In this document: piece by piece, positions 1 through 6,283 of the stretch
How the letters are laid out: each line of letters begins with the position of its first letter
Position numbering within the stretch: position 1 is the stretch's first letter
DNA from: CF-161 sp035259145
Lineage (GTDB): Bacteria; Chloroflexota; Dormibacteria; Dormibacterales; Dormibacteraceae
Direction of reading: 5' to 3'
Assembly (NCBI GenBank): GCA_035259145.1
Contig: DATFWQ010000187.1
Coordinates: 1 to 7,037, forward strand
Length of the DNA: 7,037 nucleotides
The notes under the pieces: generated by a model
The model's database searches: none
What the model was told of the DNA's origin: nothing
The model's input: the letters and a program-made list of their open reading frames with translations, nothing else
Program-made: the position numbers and the translations under genes

Positions 1-21
1 TGACGCGGGCCCGTCGCTGCG

Positions 22-181
22 TTACTGACGCGCTCCAGCAGTCTTGCGTCGGCGTGCACCGTACAGCATCCGATATGCATCTGGGTAACTCACCACACAG
101 ATTCAGGTAGCTGGCCACGTACTTTTCGCGTTCCGCCGACCGGAATCGTTCGGCTATGGTCGGAACTGTGGGGTCTTGCAT
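22..181 (-). pseudogene. Possible frameshifted gene remnant, family unknown
   Basis: On the minus strand an ATG at 179-181 opens a frame with no stop to the left edge. Its middle part (about RSAEREKYVASYLNLCGE, near 88-142) has GC-rich third positions and a protein-like composition. After that the frame becomes rich in Cys, Arg and Ser with rare codons, while the neighbouring frame becomes protein-like (YPDAYRMLYGARRRKTAGAR) and ends at TAA, 22-24. This suggests a single frameshift near 85-92 in a small, decaying gene. No clear ribosome binding site precedes the ATG, and an in-frame TAA lies just upstream. I do not recognise the family. It may instead be an intact partial gene running off the left edge, or chance. 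Confidence 0.22.
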
Positions 182-373
182 GGTTCGGACTTGTTACGTT
201 CACTCGAAAGTCCTTCCCTGCCTCCATCGGGGCGGCTGGTCGCGGCTTGCAATGCGGAGGCGGGTCGCAGTAGAGAGCGCGCGCCGCAGCACGTATAGCC
301 ACGCTGCCTCACATGTCCTGGCGCACAACGCCCCGCGGATCGATCGTGCGCACCCCATATAGCGTCCTGAGGT

Positions 374-379
374 AGGAGG
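374..379 (+). promoter_or_regulatory. Strong Shine-Dalgarno site of the Tat-exported protein gene
   Basis: AGGAGG at 374-379 lies 6 bases before the ATG at 386, the ideal position for ribosome binding. It fixes this start codon and is the best ribosome binding site in the window; most other genes here have weak ones. Confidence 0.8.
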
Positions 380-385
380 AAGGCC

Positions 386-991
386 ATGAGAAAAGTACCA
401 CTCAGCCGCAGGGAAGTCCTGAGAGGCGTCGGAGCCGTTGGGGTATTGGGCGCGCTGGGAACTCCAACAGGGGTCTTCGCAGATGAGACTACGGTGCGAT
501 GGGACATCATCAGCGTGGATTTTGCAGCCGGTACCGTTTCGGCCGGTGGCGTGGCGTCCGCTCTTGCGAATGATGGCTCTAAAATCACCCTCACCGGTTC
601 TGGCACGTTTCCGCCCGACGAGGAGGGCGACGTGACGGGCGGGGGAACCTGGAAGACCTTCAGCCGAACTGGCGGTCAAACCGGGAGCGGCACATATCGA
701 GTGACCGGATTCGTCAGCTGGGAGCGGGCTCCCGGCACCCCGCCCCTCCCTATCGACAAGATCGGCAACCTGGCCGATAACAGTGCGGGCCTTGCGGTCC
801 TGCGCGTCCGCTACTCAGATGGGAGCCGTGGCGTCCTGACAGTCAGCTGCCACCTGGTCGAGACGCCCGGCTCGGTGTTCGAGGGAATCACGACGACTAA
901 GGGATTCGTGGATTACTGGAACCGGGTGGCGCCACCCAGTCCACCTGGAAACGAAAACCGGACGACATTCCATATCACCCCCGAGGTCTAG
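386..991 (+). CDS. Tat-exported protein of unknown function
   Basis: 201 residues, with an ATG behind an AGGAGG site. The N-terminus is a twin-arginine signal peptide: SRREVLRG at residues 7-14, a weakly hydrophobic Gly/Ala/Val-rich segment to about residue 28, and a likely signal peptidase site after VFA (residue 32). The mature part of about 169 residues has no membrane segment and looks like a small beta-rich domain, with many Thr, Gly and Ser and alternating strands (for example SKITLTGSGTF, GSGTYRVTGFVSW, GLAVLRVRYSDGSRG). It has a single Cys in the mature part, so no disulfide within the chain. It resembles conserved secreted hypothetical proteins of soil bacteria that I recall with the same VTGGGTW and GTYRVTG signatures; their function is not known to me. 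Tat export implies folding, possibly with a cofactor, before secretion. It stands alone on the plus strand, next to mobile-element debris. Confidence 0.8.
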   Translation: MRKVPLSRREVLRGVGAVGVLGALGTPTGVFADETTVRWDIISVDFAAGTVSAGGVASALANDGSKITLTGSGTFPPDEEGDVTGGGTWKTFSRTGGQTGSGTYRVTGFVSWERAPGTPPLPIDKIGNLADNSAGLAVLRVRYSDGSRGVLTVSCHLVETPGSVFEGITTTKGFVDYWNRVAPPSPPGNENRTTFHITPEV

Positions 992-1112
992 TCGAAAAGA
1001 ATCGGGTGCGGCTCCCTTGATGGAATGCGCAGCGTGACCACCGCCCTGCAGCGCAACTACAAGCCGGAGCAGCAGGCGAGCTAGACGACATCGCGGCAAA
1101 CCTGAACTCGAG
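992..1112. other. Intergenic stretch, nothing recognised
   Basis: Between the end of the Tat-exported protein gene and the end of the reverse transcriptase remnant I find no gene, no convincing hairpin-plus-T terminator and no group II intron domain V-like hairpin. A short plus-strand frame at 1025-1084 (19 codons) has no ribosome binding site and no recognisable product. Confidence 0.4.
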
Positions 1113-1414
1113 CTTCCGGATGTATGCCCGCCGGGATGGCCTCGGACGGTACGTGCCGGCCCCTCAGGTCGTCGGCCAGCTCGTCGAGCAGCCGGGCCCA
1201 CCCCGTACTCCTCGACCTGCCTGACCGTGATCTGGTCGATGTCGGCTTCACCGCCGTTGCGGCGCACCAGCTCCCACTCTTGCTGCATGACGTCTCTGCG
1301 GTAGACCTTGTCGTCCGGCACGTAGAATCGTCGCCCGGGGTCAGCCTCCGCCGCCCGCTAAGGCGTGCGCTGCAGAGCTCGAACCGCGTCGATCTCATCG
1401 ACGCCAGGGATGGG
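1113..1414 (-). pseudogene. Decayed group II intron reverse transcriptase, N-terminal fragment
   Basis: Read on the minus strand, the remnant pieces together across three frames. Frame one (1414 to about 1199) gives PGVDEIDAVRALQRTP, a TAG at 1358-1360, then ADPGRRFYVPDDKVYRRDV, the EW.LVRRNGG segment and DQITVRQVEEYGV. Frame two (about 1200 to 1156) gives ARLLDELADDLRG. Frame three (1154 to 1113) gives TYRPRPSRRAYIRK. This order matches the start of group II intron-encoded reverse transcriptases (LQRTLYRAAKADPGRRFHALYDKVYRRDVL, then VRRN.GA.GID..T, VEEYGV, LLDELA.ELR, YRP.P.RRV.IPKPG), as I know the family. Each frame change fits one extra base (near 1195-1201 and at 1155). Everything after the IPKPG region is missing, including the YADD active site, maturase and endonuclease parts. 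It cannot make a working protein. Confidence 0.72.
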
Positions 1415-1579
1415 CTAGCCGCGACGGCACTCATCGGTTCCTCCGTGCTCCACACGCGCGGACGGAGCAGCGGTCCGTTTCCAGGCCGAGCCGCCAACCT
1501 GCTACCGGGCCTCCTGGCGGTTACCAGTACCGGACTCTCACCAGGTTGCGACGAGCTTGTGATCAGGTCAGATCGCCGT
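1415..1579. other. Gap between the MerR gene and the reverse transcriptase remnant; possible intron RNA debris
   Basis: No gene is seen. In the frame leading into the reverse transcriptase remnant there are stops at 1415-1417, 1502-1504 and 1538-1540. On the minus strand the stretch directly precedes the reverse transcriptase start, where an intact group II intron would carry ribozyme domain IV and the end of domain I, so it may be the remains of that RNA. I cannot identify a ribozyme secondary structure by eye. The MerR gene ends at 1580, so most of the 5' ribozyme cannot be present. No terminator is visible after the MerR gene. Confidence 0.3.
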
Positions 1580-2443
1580 CTATCGCATTGGGAATGCCAC
1601 GTCGCATACCTCGTCACTCGGTGCGGCCGACCCCCAGTCCGTGAAGTACACCTCGCGAGGGGCGCCGGAGACGCGCCGCCCGCGGGAACTGATCCACTGA
1701 GCGACTGCATCGAACGCAGAGAGGATCTGTGGGTATTCGACCTGGGCCTTGATCAGCCTGACGTATGCCTCGTGATGGGCGGGCTCGCGGCGCATCGCCC
1801 GTCCGGTGGACGTCTCCAGGGATGGATTGACGGGCGCGCATACCTCCACGGGGCCGTCGCCGTCCTCGTCCACCTCGCCGTGGTGGATGGCGAACATCGG
1901 CCCGACCACCCCTCCGAGGTCCTGCGCGGCTTCAGCAAGTCGACACATCGTCGCCCCAAGCCAGCCCGACAACACGTCCACGTGCAGGTGCCGCTGCTCG
2001 GTTAGCACCAGCTGATCAGATACCTCACGCTCCCGAATCTCGAACCTGTCGAAGCTCTCCCCCTCTCCTCGCAACCTGGTCTGGAGGTGCGCTGCCAGCT
2101 CCCGCTGAGAGGCGATCCGCCGCTCGACCGCCGCCCAGTAGGACGCAATGATGACGGCGCCCTGCTGCCCGTCGGCGGACGCGACGTGCGCCACTTGCTC
2201 CAGCGGCATGTCGAGGCGCCGCAGCATCGCCACGAGTCGGGCGGTGGCGAGCTGGCTCTCTCGGTACCAGCGGTATCCATTGGCTTCGTCGACGTAATCC
2301 GGCGTCAGCAAGCCCAATCGGTCGTAGAGCCGCAGAGCTTTCGCCGACAGTCGTGACCTGCGCGCGAAGACGCCAATGCTGAGCAGCGGACCGGCCGTCT
2401 CCGCCTCAGCGGCCGCGATCGGCCGGTCCTCTGCTCCGTTCAT
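1580..2443 (-). CDS. MerR-family regulator with C-terminal GyrI-like ligand-binding domain
   Basis: 287 residues. MerR winged helix-turn-helix at about 20-87 (LSIGVFARRSRLSAKALRLYD, then the wing region EANGYRWY and LRRLDMPLEQVAHV); a helical linker at about 97-127 that would form the antiparallel dimer coiled coil; a GyrI-like (AraC effector-binding) domain at about 138-287 with HHGEV, GPVEVCAPV and the Glu/Trp-containing terminal strand region (REVYFTDW, DEVCDVAFP). This is the BmrR-type layout, known for sensing hydrophobic cations and other small aromatic molecules and activating efflux or detoxification genes by untwisting a long-spacer promoter. I chose the ATG at 2441-2443 because it falls 13 bases after the upstream stop and just before the conserved helix-turn-helix; the frame extends further up but that would overlap the neighbour. 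The ribosome binding site is weak (GAGG about 11 bases away), suggesting coupling to the upstream gene. The ligand is unknown. Confidence 0.9.
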   Translation of the reverse strand: MNGAEDRPIAAAEAETAGPLLSIGVFARRSRLSAKALRLYDRLGLLTPDYVDEANGYRWYRESQLATARLVAMLRRLDMPLEQVAHVASADGQQGAVIIASYWAAVERRIASQRELAAHLQTRLRGEGESFDRFEIREREVSDQLVLTEQRHLHVDVLSGWLGATMCRLAEAAQDLGGVVGPMFAIHHGEVDEDGDGPVEVCAPVNPSLETSTGRAMRREPAHHEAYVRLIKAQVEYPQILSAFDAVAQWISSRGRRVSGAPREVYFTDWGSAAPSDEVCDVAFPMR

Positions 2444-2456
2444 GCCGGTCGCAGCC

Positions 2457-2939
2457 TCAGGCCGTGAGATAGGCCACCTCAGTTTGCCACTTGTTGCGAT
2501 CCGGCTCCTTGCTCGGATCGGTGAGAGATGATTCGAGTCGTGCAGCCCACCTCTCGCCGCGCATCTGCCACTCCGCGCCGCTCTCCGCTCCCCATCGCAA
2601 GAGAGCGGCGTTCGCACCGACGAGGTCTTCAGGAGGGCCGGTGTGGATTAGCGTCGCATACTGACCGGCGGGCAGGACCCCTGGCTGAACGCGCTCATCC
2701 CCGGACACCGCAGCAGCGACCGGAACGCCGGCGTCCACCTCGAGCTCCCCTTCCATGTTCACGATGAGGTATCGCATGAACGGCGGTCCCGCGGCCGCCA
2801 TGCCCCGCTCTCCCAACCAGGCGAACACCTCCGGCCACAGCGGTGGCACCACCCTTCCCAACTCCTCCATCGTGACTCGAGCTCGAATGCCCACGTAGTG
2901 CTGCTCCGGGCGTTCCGTCATCTTCGGATTCGTCACCAT
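2457..2939 (-). CDS. Stand-alone GyrI-like small-molecule-binding protein
   Basis: 160 residues made of one GyrI-like/AraC effector-binding domain and nothing else. Recognisable parts are EQHYVGIRARVTMEELG (12-28), the helix LWPEVFAWLGERG (34-46), GPPFMRYLIV (51-60), the strand ELEVDAGVPVA (65-75), LPAGQYATLIHTGP (89-102) and the typical end DPSKEPDRNKWQTEVAYL (141-158). Such proteins bind small ligands in a central cleft; known members inhibit gyrase, act as ligand carriers, or hydrolyse cyclopropane-bearing toxins. Which applies here cannot be told. The ATG at 2937-2939 has AGGAG 10 bases upstream; an internal ATG at 2919-2921 is a weaker alternative. It lies first in a unit with the MerR gene, whose own ligand domain is of the same fold, so both may meet the same compound. 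It carries no signal peptide, so it is cytoplasmic. Confidence 0.85.
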   Translation of the reverse strand: MVTNPKMTERPEQHYVGIRARVTMEELGRVVPPLWPEVFAWLGERGMAAAGPPFMRYLIVNMEGELEVDAGVPVAAAVSGDERVQPGVLPAGQYATLIHTGPPEDLVGANAALLRWGAESGAEWQMRGERWAARLESSLTDPSKEPDRNKWQTEVAYLTA

Positions 2940-3038
2940 CTTGCCTGGACTCCTTGTTCCATCAGTTGACCGGTGGCCTGGCTGCATCGCCCGACTCCCA
3001 CTACGGTGGAACCTGCCCCTGGGTCAATGTCAACTGGC
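2940..3038 (-). promoter_or_regulatory. Probable promoter/operator region of the GyrI-like/MerR unit
   Basis: This 99-base gap lies between the stop of murQ and the GyrI-like gene. On the minus strand it holds TTGACA (3033-3028) directly followed by TTGACC (3027-3022). From TTGACC an 18-base spacer leads to TAGTGG (3003-2998), a poor -10 but with the long spacing typical of MerR-controlled promoters. The spacer contains an imperfect dyad (GACCC / GGTTC arms). An 8-base inverted repeat frames the region: CAGTTGAC at 2963-2970 and GTCAACTG at 3029-3036. The exact promoter is uncertain. No terminator hairpin for murQ is evident. Confidence 0.35.
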
Positions 3039-3938
3039 TCAGCCGCACTGGTCGAGCGCGCGGCGCAGGTTGCCGCCGGCGGCCGCGACCAGTGCCGCAG
3101 CCCGCTCCGCCGGGACCCCACAGCGCAGCATGACCACCGCCACCTTGACCTCACCACCGGCACCGGCTAGCGCGGCCGCGGCCCGGGCGTCATCGACGCC
3201 TGCGGCCTGCGCCACGATGCGCCGCGCGCGGTCCCTCAGTTTTTCATTGGTCGCCTGCAGATCGACCATCAGGTCGCCGTACGTCTTTCCTAGCCGGACC
3301 ATGGCGGCGGTGGAGAGCATGTTCAGCACGAGCTTCTGCGCAGTCCCCGCCTTCAGCCGGGTGGAGCCCACAATGACCTCCGGGCCGGTATCAACCTCGA
3401 TCGGGCGCGCAACCGCCCGGCTGAGATCGGTGGCGGCGTTACAGGAGATGCCTACCGTCAGAGCCCCCACCGCCGCTGCGTGCCGGATCGCCCCCAGCAC
3501 GTATGGCGTGCGCCCGCTGGCGCTGATGCCGACCACCGCGTCGCCGGGCGTCAGGCCCAGCGCGGCCACATCCGCGGCCCCCGCCTGCTCGTCATCCTCG
3601 GCCCCCTCGACAGCACGCATCATAGCCCCGGCACCGCCCGCGATCAGCGCCACCACCTGGCCCACCGGCGCACCGAACGTCGGACCCCACTCGCTGGCGT
3701 CCAGCACTCCGAGCCGGCCGGCGCTGCCGGCGCCAACATAGACCAGGCGGCCACCGGCTCGCAGCCGCTCCGCCATCGCGTCGACCGCGCCCGCAATCGC
3801 CGGCAGGGCCTGGCCCACGGCTGCAGCCACTGTCGCATCCTCTTTGTTCATGAGGCGCACCAGGTCCAGGCTGGAGAGGCGGTCGAGGTCGCTCCGGCCC
3901 CAGCCCCGCTCTGTTCCCAGGTCACCGATCGAGCCCAT
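3039..3938 (-). CDS. murQ: N-acetylmuramic acid 6-phosphate etherase (MurQ)
   Basis: 299 residues, the full length of the family (about 298-305). It is a SIS-domain lyase that cleaves the lactyl ether of MurNAc-6-phosphate to give GlcNAc-6-phosphate and D-lactate in cytoplasmic cell-wall recycling. Seen in the sequence: SDLDRLSSLDLVRLMNKED (16-34) in the N-terminal helix; phosphosugar-binding YVGAGSAGRLGVLDASE (67-83); VEGAED (110-115); ISASGRTPYVLGA (138-150); the family signature GPEVIVGSTRLKAGTAQK (185-202) followed by LNMLSTAAMVRLGK. Glu83 and Glu114 fall exactly at the positions of the two catalytic glutamates known from E. coli MurQ. The usual DASECPPTFG reads DASEWGPTFG here, a local oddity beside the catalytic Glu. 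The C-terminal helical region (240-299) is complete. The ATG lies 6 bases after the TAG of the serine hydrolase gene, with GGAG in between, so translation is probably coupled. Last gene of the three-gene operon. Confidence 0.95.
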   Translation of the reverse strand: MGSIGDLGTERGWGRSDLDRLSSLDLVRLMNKEDATVAAAVGQALPAIAGAVDAMAERLRAGGRLVYVGAGSAGRLGVLDASEWGPTFGAPVGQVVALIAGGAGAMMRAVEGAEDDEQAGAADVAALGLTPGDAVVGISASGRTPYVLGAIRHAAAVGALTVGISCNAATDLSRAVARPIEVDTGPEVIVGSTRLKAGTAQKLVLNMLSTAAMVRLGKTYGDLMVDLQATNEKLRDRARRIVAQAAGVDDARAAAALAGAGGEVKVAVVMLRCGVPAERAAALVAAAGGNLRRALDQCG

Positions 3939-3944
3939 AGCTCC

Positions 3945-5009
3945 CTACTGGACCTCAGCCGCAACCGCCTGGTGGACCTCGCGGCGCAGCTCCGCCAGGC
4001 CCTCCGGGCGCCGGCGCGGGTGCACGGCGTTGGTAAGCAGGACAAGCGCCAGTCCCCTGTCCGGGCACACCACAAGTGAGGTCCCGGTGAAGCCGGTGTG
4101 CCACCGGGTGGTCGGAGGCCAGCCGCCCCAGTCATCGGGCGCCAGTCGCCAGCCAAGCCCGCGCACGTCCGGCGGTGCTCCCGCCTGGCGCCGGCCCATC
4201 TCGGCTATGGAATGCGCCTGCAGCACCGGGTGGCTCCGCGGACGCAGTAGGGCACCGGCGAACGCCGCCAGGTCATCGAGGGGGGCGAACAGGCCGGCGT
4301 GGCCCGCCACACCGCCCATCGCCCAGGCGTTGCCGTCGTGGACCTCGCCCCACACCACCCCGGGCGTGGGCCGCTGGTCCCCATCCGCTTCGGTGGCCGC
4401 GGTCCGGCGGCGCAAACGCCGCCCAGGCCGGAAGTCGGTCCTCCGCATGCCCAGCGGTCCCAGAAGGTCGTCACGGGCAAGCTGCCGGAGCCGCCGGCCG
4501 GCGCACGACTCCACCGCCCAACCCAGGAGCATGAAGTTGAGGTCACTGTAGGCCACCTCACCCGTGCCGCTGGTCCGGCGCGCCTCCTTCAGCAGCGCCA
4601 GCCGCACCCCCCGTCCCCAGGCGACCCGGTAGAACGGCCGGTGGGGAGGCAGCCCGGAGGTGTGGGTGAGGCAGTGCCAGAGCGTCACGCCCTCGTCCGG
4701 AAATCCTGCCACCCAGCGCCGGACGGGGTCGGCCAGCGACCAGAGGCCGCGGTCGCGCAGGAGCAGCACGAGCGGGACGGTGACCGTGACCTTGGTCAAC
4801 GACGCAAGGTCGAACAGCGTGTCCTGGGCCACCGGCACCCGCTCGGGCACGACGGCGGCACACCCACCCCACATGCGGCCGACCACACCCTCGCGGTCCA
4901 CCAGCGCGGCGACTGCCCCGGGCGGGAAGCCGCGCTCCAGGCGGCTGGCCAGCACGTGCGCGGCAGCCCACGCGGCACGCCCGAGCGAGCGCGGCGCCCC
5001 GTCCCGCAC
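3945..5009 (-). CDS. Cytoplasmic serine hydrolase, beta-lactamase/class C fold, AmiE-like
   Basis: 354 residues, Pfam Beta-lactamase type (class C beta-lactamase, DD-peptidase, esterase). Catalytic motifs are all visible: SLTK at 70-73 (nucleophile Ser70, Lys73), YSD at 154-156 with Asn158 (in place of Y-x-N), and HTG at 304-306 (in place of KTG). LTHTSGLP at 114-121 and GGVAGHAGLF at 232-241 are typical of the family. No signal peptide or membrane segment is present at the N-terminus, so the enzyme should act in the cytoplasm. In Bacillus subtilis the murQ cluster contains the hydrolase AmiE (YbbE), which releases the peptide from MurNAc; its position directly before murQ suggests a related job, though an esterase or D-aminopeptidase is also possible. 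It is unlikely to be a resistance beta-lactamase. The start is a GTG at 5007-5009, 23 bases after the upstream stop, with a weak ribosome binding site; a CTG overlapping the upstream stop (5034-5036) would add nine residues. Confidence 0.85.
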   Translation of the reverse strand: MRDGAPRSLGRAAWAAAHVLASRLERGFPPGAVAALVDREGVVGRMWGGCAAVVPERVPVAQDTLFDLASLTKVTVTVPLVLLLRDRGLWSLADPVRRWVAGFPDEGVTLWHCLTHTSGLPPHRPFYRVAWGRGVRLALLKEARRTSGTGEVAYSDLNFMLLGWAVESCAGRRLRQLARDDLLGPLGMRRTDFRPGRRLRRRTAATEADGDQRPTPGVVWGEVHDGNAWAMGGVAGHAGLFAPLDDLAAFAGALLRPRSHPVLQAHSIAEMGRRQAGAPPDVRGLGWRLAPDDWGGWPPTTRWHTGFTGTSLVVCPDRGLALVLLTNAVHPRRRPEGLAELRREVHQAVAAEVQ

Positions 5010-5032
5010 TTCCAGCTGGAACCCGCCAGGTG

Positions 5033-6277
5033 TCAGCTCCCGAGCTCCCTGCTCAGCCGGACCTCCTGGGCGCCGTAGGGAGCCTCGACCCGGCGGCTGC
5101 CGTCCGGCTCGAACCCCATGCGCTCATACAGCCGCCTTGCCCGCGTGTTCGCCTCGAAGACCCACAGCGTCACCCGCCGGTGCCCGCGGGCCGCCAGCTC
5201 GGCGAGCACCTCGGTGAGCAGCGTCCGGCCGACCCCAAGGCCCATCGACTCCGGGGTCACATAGAGGGAGAAGACGTGGCCCGCGCCTGGTAGGTCCGGA
5301 TCCTCGCCGAAGCGCACGAAACCAACCGGCTCGCTGCCGTGAACCGCCAGCAGGGCATTGTGGCGAGCGCCGGTATCGCCGATGAAGTCGTGGAAGCGAC
5401 TCGCGATCTCTGCTTCGTCAAGGGAATCCAGCACCAGGTCGTCGACCAGGCCGTGGTAGGCGCTGCGCCAGGACTGGACGAAAATTCGTGCAAGCACGGG
5501 GGCGTCAGCGCGGCGTGCGGGCCGCAGCACGATGGCGCTCTCGACCCCGGTTCCCTGGCGCTGTCGGGCGGAGAGGCGGAAGCGGTCACCCCGGTACCAG
5601 GTGAGCATGAGCTGGGCCGGACGCCCTTCCGAGGCAAGCGTGCGGCGTCTCACCAGCAGCAGCGGGATGCCGTCGGCGACCCCCAGCAGCCCGGCCTCGC
5701 GGGCGCTCGCAGGCACCGCCTCTATCGTCTGCTCCGCTTCAGCGACCTCCAGGCCATGGGAGTCCCAGAAAAACCGCGGCAGTGCGTCGGCGTCTGCCGC
5801 GGAAGCCCAAAGGCCGTCGAACCTGGCGGCATCCACCGTGACACGCTCCACCCCGACCCCCTCACCTTCCGCGATGCGCAGCCGCTCGATCTGCAGGACC
5901 TCTGTTCCCTCCGCCAGGCCGAGCGCCGCCGCTTCCTGGGGATCGGGCCGGCGCCGGTCGACGCCCACCAGGCGTACAGACCCGGCCGTCTCGGCCCCCG
6001 TACCGCCGTTCACTCTGCCATCGAGATTCACGGCTTGCATCACCTTGTGACTCGCCACGTACGTCCCGCTACCCTGCCGGCGGTAGATCCGCCCCTCCGC
6101 GACGAGCTGCTGCAGCGCCTGGCGCACGGTCTGGCGGGAGATGCCGTGTGCCTCGCTCAGCTCCCGTTCGGCCGGCAACGGCGCATCCATCGGGAGGCCT
6201 TCCATGAGGCGGACCAACGCCTCCTTGAGCAGCTGGTGCTTCGGCTGCCTCTGGCGTCGATCAGCTCCGTACCTCAT
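5033..6277 (-). CDS. GntR/UTRA transcription regulator fused to a GNAT N-acetyltransferase
   Basis: 414 residues, three domains. GntR winged helix-turn-helix at about 13-75 (LPAERELSEAHGISRQTVRQ, then QQLVAEGRIYRRQGSGTYVA). UTRA effector domain at about 97-237 (TEVLQIERLRIAEG, VERVTVDAARFDGLW, IPLLLVRRRT), the HutC-type fold that binds sugar phosphates or other metabolites. GNAT domain at about 248-414: SAIVLRPARRADAPVLARIF, SWRSAYHGLV, HVFSLYVTPESMGLGVGRTLL with the acetyl-CoA pyrophosphate loop, and ANTRARRLYERMGF with the usual Tyr384. The Arg/Gln that normally opens the loop is Met345. Ordinary HutC-type regulators end near 240 residues, so the acetyltransferase is a true extension in the same frame. 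The ATG at 6275-6277 is chosen because it precedes the helix-turn-helix directly and sits 3 bases after the predicted transcription start; an upstream in-frame ATG lies inside the palindrome. First gene of the operon with the hydrolase and murQ. Probably autoregulatory. Confidence 0.92.
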   Translation of the reverse strand: MRYGADRRQRQPKHQLLKEALVRLMEGLPMDAPLPAERELSEAHGISRQTVRQALQQLVAEGRIYRRQGSGTYVASHKVMQAVNLDGRVNGGTGAETAGSVRLVGVDRRRPDPQEAAALGLAEGTEVLQIERLRIAEGEGVGVERVTVDAARFDGLWASAADADALPRFFWDSHGLEVAEAEQTIEAVPASAREAGLLGVADGIPLLLVRRRTLASEGRPAQLMLTWYRGDRFRLSARQRQGTGVESAIVLRPARRADAPVLARIFVQSWRSAYHGLVDDLVLDSLDEAEIASRFHDFIGDTGARHNALLAVHGSEPVGFVRFGEDPDLPGAGHVFSLYVTPESMGLGVGRTLLTEVLAELAARGHRRVTLWVFEANTRARRLYERMGFEPDGSRRVEAPYGAQEVRLSRELGS

Positions 6278-6283
6278 GCTCAC

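Larger units (their letters stand above)
1..385. other. Region without an intact gene, upstream of the Tat-exported protein gene
   Basis: I see no intact gene here. The base composition is less GC-biased than in the operons to the right, and the longer open frames show no recognisable protein. The left half (22-181, minus) holds a possible frameshifted coding remnant, listed separately. The right part is the leader of the gene at 386. A weak -10-like TATAGC lies at 358-363, but I find no matching -35 box at the usual distance. An 8-base palindrome GATCGATC lies near 338-345 and TGACGCG occurs twice (1-7 and 26-32); neither is convincing as a functional site. Confidence 0.5.

Noticed and set aside
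815..1321. 168-codon minus-strand frame as an intact gene
   Set aside because: Only its first about 41 codons are protein-like, and those are part of the reverse transcriptase remnant; the rest is Gly/Arg/Ser-rich and overlaps the exported-protein gene antisense.
992..1579. Complete group II intron or functional ribozyme
   Set aside because: There is not enough space for domain I, no domain V-like hairpin was found, and the reverse transcriptase is truncated and frameshifted.
1124..2005. 293-codon open frame on the plus strand
   Set aside because: It runs antisense to the MerR gene and the reverse transcriptase remnant. Its composition mirrors the minus-strand coding frame and it shows no domain.
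2444..2617. N-terminal extension of the MerR protein up to 2617
   Set aside because: These 58 codons lie inside the upstream GyrI-like gene in another frame; the ATG at 2443 fits the family start.
3945..5009. Antibiotic-resistance class C beta-lactamase
   Set aside because: The motifs fit the fold, but there is no signal peptide, the KTG box is HTG, the YxN box is YSD, and the gene is embedded with murQ; a wall-recycling or esterase role is more likely.
2941..5217. Several long plus-strand frames (2941-3741, 3480-4079, 3844-4551, 4299-5078, 4660-5217)
   Set aside because: All are antisense to murQ and the serine hydrolase, a usual effect of high GC; composition is Pro/Arg/Ser-rich without motifs.
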